DNA of 64,000 nucleotides from Gammaproteobacteria bacterium (GTDB taxonomy: Bacteria > Pseudomonadota > Gammaproteobacteria > UBA6429 > Thiohalophilaceae), in contig WGLP01000002.1 in NCBI GenBank assembly GCA_016125505.1, positions 744,001 through 808,000 on the forward strand. The letters run 5' to 3'. The translations under genes and the position numbers were made by a program. This document shows positions 57,428-64,000 of the stretch, one piece after another. How positions within the stretch are numbered: the first letter of the stretch is position 1; every line of letters starts with the position of its first letter. The notes below the pieces were generated by a model. That model worked only from the letters and a program-made list of their open reading frames with translations. It did no database searches and was not told where the DNA came from.

Positions 57428-57458
57428 GGGCAGGCCGCCAGCTATTGGCGGCGCGCCC
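57428..57458. terminator. GC-rich hairpin between convergent glnB and bamD
   Basis: GCCGCCA (57434-57440) and TGGCGGC (57446-57452) form a perfect 7-base stem with a 5-base loop, extended by GGGC (57428-57431) and GCCC (57455-57458). No long T-run on either strand, but its place between two converging genes 40 bases apart favours a bidirectional terminator. Confidence 0.65.
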
Positions 57459-57462
57459 TGGA

Positions 57463-58239
57463 TCAATTCTTTGGCAAGGCGTGATCCGGATAGTTGAGTT
57501 CCAGTACCCGTTTTGCGTCTGCTGCCAGTTCCTTCATTCCCAGCTTTTCATACGCCTGGACCATGATCGCCAGGGCATCCGCCACGGCGGGTGTACGCTG
57601 GTAGTTTTCCACCACATACTTGCCGCGATTTGCGGCAGCCAGATAGGCGCCACGGCTGAGATAGTAATTGGCAACGTGCACTTCGTATTTGGCGAGGTTG
57701 TTACGGATCACCATCATGCGCTTGACCGCGTCCTTGGCATAGCGGCTCTTGGGAAATTTCTTCACCAGTTCGGCAAAATATTCAAAGGCGCGTCGTGCGG
57801 ACTTGGGGTCGCGTTCGGTGGGGTCGACATTGAACATCTTGTCGAGAAACGACTTGCTCAGGTCATAACTGGCCAGGCCACGCATGTAATACATGTAATC
57901 CACATTAGGGTGGTTGGGATGTAACTTGATAAAGCGATCGGCAGCCAGGATCGCGGATTCCTGTTCGTTGTCCTTGTAGTAGGCGTACGCGATTTCCATT
58001 TGTGCACGTTCGGCATATTCGCCATAAGGAAAGCGCGCTTCCAGGCGTTCGTAAAATTTGATCGCGTTTTCGTAATCGCCGTTTTTGAGCTGTTCGCTGG
58101 CGTGTTCGTAAATCTGTTTGGCATCCATCCCCGCTGTCGGATCATCCGGATTGGTGGTCGATGCACATCCATGCAGAAACAGGAGAGCGAGGCTCAGGCC
58201 AATGAGTCGATAAAAGGTCTTGGACACGAATTTTTCCAT
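57463..58239 (-). CDS. bamD: BamD, outer-membrane assembly lipoprotein
   Basis: Essential lipoprotein of the BAM complex that inserts beta-barrel proteins. The 258-residue precursor has a signal with lipobox LHGC (lipidated Cys25), then five tetratricopeptide-type repeats (AKQIYEHASEQLKNGDYENAIKFYERLEARFPYGEYAERAQ as two repeats; YYMRGLASYDLSK; FAELVKKFPKSRYAKDA and so on). It is transcribed away from rluD, the conserved divergent pair in Gammaproteobacteria. Confidence 0.96.
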   Translation of the reverse strand: MEKFVSKTFYRLIGLSLALLFLHGCASTTNPDDPTAGMDAKQIYEHASEQLKNGDYENAIKFYERLEARFPYGEYAERAQMEIAYAYYKDNEQESAILAADRFIKLHPNHPNVDYMYYMRGLASYDLSKSFLDKMFNVDPTERDPKSARRAFEYFAELVKKFPKSRYAKDAVKRMMVIRNNLAKYEVHVANYYLSRGAYLAAANRGKYVVENYQRTPAVADALAIMVQAYEKLGMKELAADAKRVLELNYPDHALPKN

Positions 58240-58323
58240 CTAAATTGTTTTTGCTGCAGTCTTGGTGGTTTGCGGTAGTATACCTTTTTATATGTTTGAT
58301 ACTACAGTTATCCGGCGAATGCC

Positions 58324-59289
58324 ATGACCGCGAGCACAGCACTGAGCGCAGATATCCCGATCGAACTGGACGGTAAACGTCTTGACCAGGCATTGGCCGT
58401 TTTGTTTCAGGATTATTCACGCAGTCGGCTGCAGCAGTGGATACGCGAGGGACAGGTACAGGTCGACGGTCGCGTCATCCGCCCCAAAGACAAGGTCTTC
58501 GCCGGGGAACACGTCACCGTGCAGGCAAGCCTGGAAGCGGAAGGCGATTGGGAGGCGCAGGCGATACCGCTGGATATCGTTTATGAGGATGACAACCTGC
58601 TCGTCATTAATAAACCGGCCGGTCTGGTCGTGCATCCCGCCGCCGGGAATTATTCCGGCACCATGCTCAATGCCCTGTTGCACCATGTCCCGCAACTGGA
58701 GCAATTGCCGCGGGCCGGCATCATTCATCGCCTGGATAAGGAGACCAGTGGCCTTCTGGTGGTGGCGAAGGATCTGCGCACACACAAGGAGCTGGTGGCG
58801 CAGTTGCAGGCGCGTGAGTTTGAGCGGGAATATCTGGCCGTGGTCATCAGCGTCATGACCGCGGGGGGAACGGTGGATGCACCTATCGGGCGCCATCCGG
58901 TACAGCGCAAACGCATGGCGGTGGTGGAGGGCGGTAAACCGGCCATTACCCATTACCGGGTGGAGGAGCGCTACCGCGCCCACAGCCTGATCCGGGTCAG
59001 GCTGGAAACCGGCCGGACCCACCAGATTCGCGTGCACATGGCCTATGTGCATTATCCCATCGTCGGCGACCCGGTTTACGGGGGCAGACTCAAACTGCCG
59101 CGAGGCTGCACGCCCGCATTGGCCGAGGCCCTGCAAGGTTTTCGCCGTCAGGCCCTGCATGCCGCGCGCCTGGGGGTCGTGCATCCGCACACCGGTGAAT
59201 TTCTGGCGTGGGAGGCGCCCTTGCCGGCGGATATGGAGCAATTGCTGGCCATGCTGCGTGCCGATGCCATGGAGGTGGGGCGTGACTGA
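58324..59289 (+). CDS. rluD: RluD, 23S rRNA pseudouridine synthase
   Basis: Makes pseudouridines 1911, 1915 and 1917 in helix 69 of 23S rRNA. The 321-residue protein has an N-terminal S4 RNA-binding domain (about 18-75, RLDQALAVLFQDYSRSRLQQWIREGQVQVDGRV in parts) and a RluA-family catalytic domain with the motif HRLDKETSGLL, catalytic Asp138, NKPAGLVVHP and GRTHQIRVHM. The C terminus is coupled to pgeF by an 8-base overlap. Confidence 0.95.
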   Translation: MTASTALSADIPIELDGKRLDQALAVLFQDYSRSRLQQWIREGQVQVDGRVIRPKDKVFAGEHVTVQASLEAEGDWEAQAIPLDIVYEDDNLLVINKPAGLVVHPAAGNYSGTMLNALLHHVPQLEQLPRAGIIHRLDKETSGLLVVAKDLRTHKELVAQLQAREFEREYLAVVISVMTAGGTVDAPIGRHPVQRKRMAVVEGGKPAITHYRVEERYRAHSLIRVRLETGRTHQIRVHMAYVHYPIVGDPVYGGRLKLPRGCTPALAEALQGFRRQALHAARLGVVHPHTGEFLAWEAPLPADMEQLLAMLRADAMEVGRD

Positions 59290-60028
59290 TCCCGGCTGGA
59301 TGGCGGCAAGCTGGCCCGCACCGCCGGGGGTACAGGCCGGGACGACAACGCGCGTGGGTGGGGTGAGTGTCGGACCTTATGCCAGCCTGAATCTGGCCCA
59401 GCATGTGGGTGACGACCCGGCCGCCGTGATGGAAAACCGCCAGCGCCTGCGCCGGTGTTTACAGCTGCCGGGCGAGCCCCTCTGGCTGCATCAGGTCCAC
59501 GGTGTGCAGGTCTGTACGGATGTGGCGCCGGGTACGACGGCGGATGCCAGCGTGAGTCGTCACGCGGGTGAGGTCTGTGTGGTGATGACGGCGGATTGTC
59601 TGCCGGTTTTGCTATGCGATCAGCAAGCAACGGTCGTGGCAGCGGCACACGCCGGCTGGCGGGGTCTGGCTGCCGGGGTCATTCCCGAAACGGTAAAACG
59701 CATGCAGGTTGTGCCTGCTCATCTGATGGCGTGGCTGGGCCCCGCCATTGGCCCGCGTGCCTTTGAGGTCGGTGATGATGTCCGCGATGCGTTCCTCGAG
59801 TTGGGCAGGGAATATCAGCAGGCCTTTGCGCCACAGGCAGCGGGCAAGTGGTGGATGGATATCTATGCCGCTGCGCGTATGCAATTAGCCGGTCTCGGTA
59901 TCACCCGGGTTTACGGCGGTGTTCATTGTACCTACGAGGATGCCGAGCGGTTTTATTCCTATCGGCGCGAGCGCACCACCGGACGCATGGCCAGCCTGAT
60001 CTGGCTTTCTGCAGACGATACGGTATGA
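59282..60028 (+). CDS. pgeF: PgeF (YfiH-type) peptidoglycan editing factor / laccase-domain protein
   Basis: Multicopper-oxidase-fold protein; E. coli YfiH was linked to fidelity of peptidoglycan stem peptides, and relatives are purine nucleoside phosphorylases or laccases. The start is GTG 59282, inside rluD, with GGAGGTGG 5 bases upstream; 248 residues. The conserved metal and catalytic motifs are TADCLPVLL (Cys), HAGWRG (His) and CTYEDAERFYSYRR (Cys). The larger open frame upstream overlaps rluD and is not used. Confidence 0.9.
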   Translation: MTDPGWMAASWPAPPGVQAGTTTRVGGVSVGPYASLNLAQHVGDDPAAVMENRQRLRRCLQLPGEPLWLHQVHGVQVCTDVAPGTTADASVSRHAGEVCVVMTADCLPVLLCDQQATVVAAAHAGWRGLAAGVIPETVKRMQVVPAHLMAWLGPAIGPRAFEVGDDVRDAFLELGREYQQAFAPQAAGKWWMDIYAAARMQLAGLGITRVYGGVHCTYEDAERFYSYRRERTTGRMASLIWLSADDTV

Positions 60029-60065
60029 TGCTTGCCCTTTTTCAGCGATAAACACAAGAACACAC

Positions 60066-60848
60066 ATGCATCTGTTACTTCTGATTGTCATCTTTAGTCT
60101 GGTAGGGGGAGTGCTCAGTGTTATCGCGGCCTCGTTGTTTCTGCTCTTGCCGGAGCGCCACCGGGTCGGGTCCTTGCCGCATTTCGTCAGCCTTGCCACC
60201 GGCGCCATGCTGGGCGCCGCATTTCTGGGCCTGATCCCGAATGCTGTCAGTGGCGAAAACGCGCTGGGATTCCACCAGCTGGGGTTGACCATCCTGCTTG
60301 GCATCATGGGTTTTTTCATTCTGGAAAAAATGGTGTTGTGGCGGCATTGCCATGATGAAGGCTGTGAGGCCCATACCGTGAGCGATCATCACCATCAACA
60401 CAGTGCGGCGGGAACCCTGGTGTTGATCGGCGATGGTGTACATAACCTGGTGGATGGCGTGTTGATCGCGGCAGCCTTTTTGACGGATGTCCATCTGGGG
60501 ATCATCACCAGCCTGGCCGTGGCCGCGCACGAGATCCCGCAAGAAGTCGGCGATTTTGTTCTCTTGTTACATAGCGGTTACAGCCGTGGTCGCGCCCTGT
60601 TCTTTAATATTCTGAGCAGTTTGACGACCATCATCGGTGCAGTGGTGACATACTACAGCCTGCAGAATTCACTGGCCCTCGTGCCGTATTTCATTGCGGT
60701 GGCGGCCGCCAGTTTCATCTACATTGCGGTCGCCGATCTGATCCCAACCTTGCACAAACGGATCGAATTCAAGGAAACCATACGCCAGATTGTGCTTATC
60801 ACTCTGGGTGTACTCATCATCGTCGCCGCGCACGAGCTGTTACATTAA
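60066..60848 (+). CDS. ZIP family metal cation transporter
   Basis: Membrane carrier for divalent metals (zinc, iron or similar) into the cytoplasm. The 260-residue protein has about eight helices. The metal-site helices contain HNLVDGVLIAAAF (IV) and AAHEIPQEVGDF (V), and a histidine-rich loop (HCHDEGCEAHTVSDHHHQH) lies between helices III and IV, as usual for ZIP proteins. It starts 37 bases after pgeF and may be cotranscribed. The metal specificity cannot be read from the sequence. Confidence 0.9.
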   Translation: MHLLLLIVIFSLVGGVLSVIAASLFLLLPERHRVGSLPHFVSLATGAMLGAAFLGLIPNAVSGENALGFHQLGLTILLGIMGFFILEKMVLWRHCHDEGCEAHTVSDHHHQHSAAGTLVLIGDGVHNLVDGVLIAAAFLTDVHLGIITSLAVAAHEIPQEVGDFVLLLHSGYSRGRALFFNILSSLTTIIGAVVTYYSLQNSLALVPYFIAVAAASFIYIAVADLIPTLHKRIEFKETIRQIVLITLGVLIIVAAHELLH

Positions 60849-60876
60849 ACGCCTCACCGAAACGGAGGGTCGTGTC

Positions 60877-61398
60877 ATGTCTCATTGGTTTATGGTTACC
60901 CTGGTCGGCAAGGATCGCCCCGGCATCGTTGCGCACGTGACCAGCGCCCTGTACGACGAAGGCTGCAATCTTGGTGAAACCTCCATGCTGCGCCTGGGCG
61001 GTAACTTCACCATCATGATGATGGTGAGTTACAACGGCAACAAGAAAGGGCTGGAAAACCTGTTGCTGACGGTGGCGCAATCTCTCGATTTGCAACTGCA
61101 CGTGGATGCGATTGAAGCTGGCCTGCACCAGCATCTGCAACCGCAAATGCGTATTACCGTCTCCGGTGCGGACCGGGCCGGCATCGTCGCGAAAGTGACG
61201 ACGGCACTGAGTGAAGTCGGCTTCAATATCCTGGAACTGGAATCGGACGTGGCCGGGACCGAAGCCAGGCCGATTTATATCATGCATATCGAAGGCAGCT
61301 CTGATGAAGGGATGGACGCGGTAGCGGCCGCGCTGGAGGTGGTGCGGCGTGACGGCATCGACGTAAAGCTGAGCCCGATCGATACCTTGATTGGGTAA
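60877..61398 (+). CDS. Two-ACT-domain protein, GcvR-like
   Basis: A soluble 173-residue protein with two ACT ligand-binding domains (about 3-80 and 90-168): each begins with a VTLVGKDRPGIVAHVTSAL or VSGADRAGIVAKVTTAL type motif. It resembles GcvR, the glycine-sensing partner of GcvA in E. coli, but the lack of a gcv gene nearby makes that role an inference. The start is ATG 60877 behind GGAGGG; the longer frame overlaps the ZIP gene. It precedes def by 5 bases. Confidence 0.85.
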   Translation: MSHWFMVTLVGKDRPGIVAHVTSALYDEGCNLGETSMLRLGGNFTIMMMVSYNGNKKGLENLLLTVAQSLDLQLHVDAIEAGLHQHLQPQMRITVSGADRAGIVAKVTTALSEVGFNILELESDVAGTEARPIYIMHIEGSSDEGMDAVAAALEVVRRDGIDVKLSPIDTLIG

Positions 61399-61403
61399 CT
61401 GCG

Positions 61404-61907
61404 ATGGCGGTGTTATCCATCCTGACCTACCCGGATGAGCGGCTCAAACAGGCGGCGCGCCCGGTGGAGACCGTGGACGATCAGCTGCGCGCCTTCATTG
61501 CCGACCTGGAAGAGACCATGCGTGCCGGCCCCGGTGGGGTGGGCATCGCGGCACCCCAGGTGGGTGACTTCCGCCGGATTGTGATCGTCGATATCTCCAG
61601 TAAACCCAAACATCCCAACCATGGCCGCCTGGTGCTCATCAATCCCGAAATCCTGCAATGGGAGGGTATGGCGGTCGGCCGTGAAGGTTGCATGTCCGTG
61701 CCGGATTTCACCGGGAATGTGATTCGGGCTGAGAACATCAAATTACAGGCCCTGGATGAGCAGGGCGAGCTCAAGCAGTACGAGCTTGCGGGCTTCGAGG
61801 CCCGTGCCGTGCAGCATGAGGTGGATCACCTCGACGGCCTGTTGTTTCTGGATCGCCTAGTCAGCCGGCGTAATGATCTGTTCGCGCGCAAGGTCTATCA
61901 GAAGTAG
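61404..61907 (+). CDS. def: Peptide deformylase
   Basis: Iron- or zinc-dependent enzyme that removes the formyl group from nascent N-terminal methionine. The 167-residue protein has motif I GVGIAAPQVG (45-54), motif II EGCMSVP with the metal ligand Cys96 and motif III QHEVDHLDG with His138, Glu139 and His142. Met97 replaces the commoner Leu, a minor variation. Unlike many genomes, fmt is not adjacent, so this may be one of two deformylases, which cannot be judged here. Confidence 0.94.
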   Translation: MAVLSILTYPDERLKQAARPVETVDDQLRAFIADLEETMRAGPGGVGIAAPQVGDFRRIVIVDISSKPKHPNHGRLVLINPEILQWEGMAVGREGCMSVPDFTGNVIRAENIKLQALDEQGELKQYELAGFEARAVQHEVDHLDGLLFLDRLVSRRNDLFARKVYQK

Positions 61908-62005
61908 CCAAAAATACCTTATAAAAAATCACAACAACACCAAAAATCAAGCTTTTAGCGCGCTTGCCGATTATCCCTACTAGCAACAGGCGAGCAGGAG
62001 GCTGC

Positions 62006-63508
62006 ATGCAATCCATTGCCAATTGGTTGATCATCATTTTTACCGGCGCTTTTGTGCTCGGCCTTATCACCCTTGCTGTGATGTATTGGCAGGACGTCCA
62101 CCAGACAACGCATGCTATTCGGCGCAACTATCCGGTCATCGGACGTATGCGTTACCGCTTCGAACGCCTGGGCGAATACTTCCGCCAGTACTTCTTCGCC
62201 AACGATCGTGAGGAGCAGCCCTTCAACCGCGCCATGCGCTCCTGGGTCTATCGTACCGCCAAGGGCCTGGGCGGCCTGATCAGCTTTGGCTCGACCCATG
62301 ACCTGAATCAGCCCGGCGCGTACATCTTCGTCAATGCCTCCTTTCCCAAGCTGGAGGAAGAAAAGACCCCGATGCCGCCGATCACCATCGGCGCGCGTTG
62401 CGACAAACCCTATGTTGCCAAACACGCCTTCAATATCTCCGGCATGAGCTACGGTGCCATCTCGAAGCCGGCGGTACGCGCCCTGGCGTGCGGTGCCGCC
62501 AAGGCCGGTATCTGGCTGAATACCGGGGAAGGCGGTTTGTCGCCGTACCATACCGAGTTCGGGACCGATGTGATCTTTCAAATCGGTACAGCCAAGTACG
62601 GCGTGCGTGACGCCGAGGGTAGACTTGACCCGGATCGCTTACGCGAGGTCGGCCAGCAGGTGCAGGCCTTTGAAGTGAAGCTGTCCCAGGGTGCCAAGCC
62701 CGGCCGTGGCGGTGTGCTGCCTGGCATCAAGGTCACCGAGGAGATCGCACGCATCCGCGGCATCCCGGCAGGCAAGACCTCATCCAGTCCCAACCGTCAT
62801 CGCGATGTCGCCAATACCCAGCAGCTTCTGGAATTGATGCATTACATCCGCGGACTGACCGGTCGCCCGGTCGGTTTCAAGGCCGTCTATGGTTCGGAAT
62901 TGTTTCCTCGGGAGTTATGCGAAACCATTCATCGCCTGGGCATTGATTACGCGCCGGACTTTATTACCGTCGATGGCGGTGAAGGTGGCACCGGTGCCGC
63001 GCCGCAGGTCCTGGCCGACCATGTGGGGCTGTCCTTGAGCGAGTCCTTACCGATGGTGGTCAATACGCTGACCGAATACGACCTGCGGGATCAGATCCGG
63101 GTGATTGCCTCGGGCAAGCTGGTCACCTCCGGCCACGTGGCCTGGGCCTTGTGCGTGGGGGCCGACTTCGCGGTGACGGCGCGCGGTTTTATGTTTGCCC
63201 TGGGTTGTATTCAATCCCTGCAGTGCCATAAAGATACCTGTCCCACCGGCATCACGACCCACAATCCGCGCCTGCAAAAAGGCCTGGTGGTGGAAGACAA
63301 GGCCGAACGCGTGGCGAGTTATGCGCACTGGGTCAATCACGAGATCAACGAACTGGCACATTCCTGCGGCCTGAGTAATGCCCGCGAATTCCAGCGCGAG
63401 CATTTGCGTATTGTGCAGAAGCCCGGGTACAGCATGCCGCTGAGTGAGCTCTACCCCGAAATCCGCATAACCAGCCTAATCCAGGAATCGCTCAAACGTC
63501 AGGCCTGA
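62006..63508 (+). CDS. Membrane-anchored glutamate-synthase-like FMN protein
   Basis: A 500-residue protein with one N-terminal membrane helix (about 6-27) followed by an FMN-binding domain like the alpha subunit of glutamate synthase: NISGMSYGAISKPAVRAL, NTGEGGLSPYH, QGAKPGRGGVLPG, DFITVDGGEGGTGAAPQ, and a Cys-rich end LGCIQSLQCHKDTCPTGI that resembles the [3Fe-4S] ligand set. It lacks the glutaminase domain, so it is not a full glutamate synthase; the reaction is unknown. The start at ATG 62006 has AGGAGG upstream. It stands apart, 98 bases after def. Confidence 0.85.
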   Translation: MQSIANWLIIIFTGAFVLGLITLAVMYWQDVHQTTHAIRRNYPVIGRMRYRFERLGEYFRQYFFANDREEQPFNRAMRSWVYRTAKGLGGLISFGSTHDLNQPGAYIFVNASFPKLEEEKTPMPPITIGARCDKPYVAKHAFNISGMSYGAISKPAVRALACGAAKAGIWLNTGEGGLSPYHTEFGTDVIFQIGTAKYGVRDAEGRLDPDRLREVGQQVQAFEVKLSQGAKPGRGGVLPGIKVTEEIARIRGIPAGKTSSSPNRHRDVANTQQLLELMHYIRGLTGRPVGFKAVYGSELFPRELCETIHRLGIDYAPDFITVDGGEGGTGAAPQVLADHVGLSLSESLPMVVNTLTEYDLRDQIRVIASGKLVTSGHVAWALCVGADFAVTARGFMFALGCIQSLQCHKDTCPTGITTHNPRLQKGLVVEDKAERVASYAHWVNHEINELAHSCGLSNAREFQREHLRIVQKPGYSMPLSELYPEIRITSLIQESLKRQA

Positions 63509-63543
63509 CAAGTTGATCCATGTCATCTGCGGCAGCAAGTTCG

Positions 63544-63571
63544 CTTGAATCCGCGCGCTTTGTCCCTATAA
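63544..63571 (+). promoter_or_regulatory. Sigma32-type heat-shock promoter of clpB
   Basis: CTTGAAT (63544-63550) and CCCTATAA (63564-63571) are separated by 13 bases, in line with the RpoH consensus CTTGAAA-N13-15-CCCCATNT. It is 40 bases before clpB, a classic RpoH target. Confidence 0.75.
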
Positions 63572-63610
63572 ATGTAGGCAACAAACACCTTTGAATGAGG
63601 ACTATCTTTC

Positions 63611-64000
63611 ATGCGCATGGACAAATTGACCAGTAAATTTCAGCTGGCCCTTCAGGATGCTCAAAGCCTGGCCGTGGGCCGCGATCACCAGTTTGTGGAA
63701 CCCTTGCACGTCATGATCGCCATGCTGGATCAACAGGGCGGCACCGTGCGTCACTTGCTGCAATTGTCCGGCGCCAACGTCAACCTGCTGCGTTCGCAAC
63801 TGGGTGAAGCCATGGAACGTCTGTCCAGTGTGGAAGGCGGCGGTGGTGACCTGCACATCTCCAATGATCTTGCACGCCTGCTCAATCAAACCGACAAGCT
63901 GGCGCAACAACGCAAGGACCAATACATCTCCAGCGAACTGTTTGCCCTGGCGGCAGTAGAAGACAAAGGCCCGTTGGGTGACATCCTGCGCAAGGCCGGT
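63611..64000 (+). CDS. clpB: ClpB disaggregase (3' part outside window)
   Basis: AAA+ protein disaggregase that works with DnaK. Only the first 130 codons are visible: [39 protein letters not shown] (in parts) and [18 protein letters not shown] repeat content identify the Clp N domain, which continues past the window. The start is ATG 63611 with GAGGA about 10 bases upstream; the second Met (63617) is in frame. The frame is open to the last base, and no stop is seen. Heat-shock control is expected from the promoter above. Confidence 0.93.
   Translation, partial: MRMDKLTSKFQLALQDAQSLAVGRDHQFVEPLHVMIAMLDQQGGTVRHLLQLSGANVNLLRSQLGEAMERLSSVEGGGGDLHISNDLARLLNQTDKLAQQRKDQYISSELFALAAVEDKGPLGDILRKAG

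Noticed and set aside
58417..59241. 274-codon open frame opposite rluD
   Set aside because: Translation has no recognisable domain and rluD is fully supported by motifs.
61955..62581. 208-codon open frame on the minus strand at the FMN protein start
   Set aside because: Covers the strong ribosome site and start of the plus-strand gene; no family resemblance.

Overview
The window is a chromosomal segment of a Gammaproteobacterium. The evidence is a complete division and cell wall (dcw) cluster ending in lpxC, followed by dciA, an M23 peptidase gene and secA; a pilB-pilC-pilD-coaE-zapD-yacG block; and pilS-pilR, bamD, rluD, pgeF and clpB lying close together, an arrangement I recall from Pseudomonas-like genomes. 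UDP-MurNAc-tripeptide ligase carries the DNPR motif for meso-diaminopimelate, and LpxC, BamD and two pilin-type secretion systems show a diderm cell. I cannot name the genus. No tRNA, rRNA, CRISPR array, prophage or transposase gene was seen.

Layout. 1-4.1 kb: end of rsmI, mgtE (minus strand), a secreted chalcone-isomerase-like protein, a small CDP-archaeol-synthase-like membrane protein and a host-attachment-type protein. 4.15-4.5 kb: RNase P RNA. 4.7-23.6 kb: the dcw operon mraZ-rsmH-ftsL-ftsI-murE-murF-mraY-murD-ftsW-murG-murC-[50-codon small ORF]-murB-ddl-ftsQ-ftsA-ftsZ-lpxC, mostly with overlapping stop and start codons, headed by a sigma70-type promoter and three MraZ boxes, and closed by a hairpin terminator shared with convergent dciA. 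24.3-30.5 kb: M23 peptidase, a hairpin-rich 379-base leader, secA, argJ and a Nudix-ThiE fusion. 30.5-37.8 kb, minus strand: yacG, zapD, coaE, pilD, pilC, pilB and three tandem pilin genes. 38.4-49.8 kb, plus strand: a full type II secretion operon gspC to gspN, which has no prepilin peptidase of its own and presumably shares PilD. A 144-base concentric palindromic element separates gspN from convergent pilR. 49.9-53.2 kb, minus strand: pilR, pilS and a small Cys-containing membrane protein. 53.3-64 kb: sucC, sucD, nadE, glnB, bamD (minus strand), rluD, pgeF, a ZIP transporter, a two-ACT-domain protein, def, a membrane-anchored glutamate-synthase-like FMN protein and the start of clpB behind a sigma32-type promoter.

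How it fits together. The dcw genes make lipid II and the division machine, and lpxC commits to lipid A. PilS/PilR would act at the sigma54-type promoter seen upstream of the first pilin gene. PilD would process both pilins and the pseudopilins GspG-K. The window is largely housekeeping. The least explained items are the small ORF wedged between murC and murB, the palindromic element that supplies the pilR stop codon, the repeat-rich pilA-gspC intergenic region, and the structured leader before secA.
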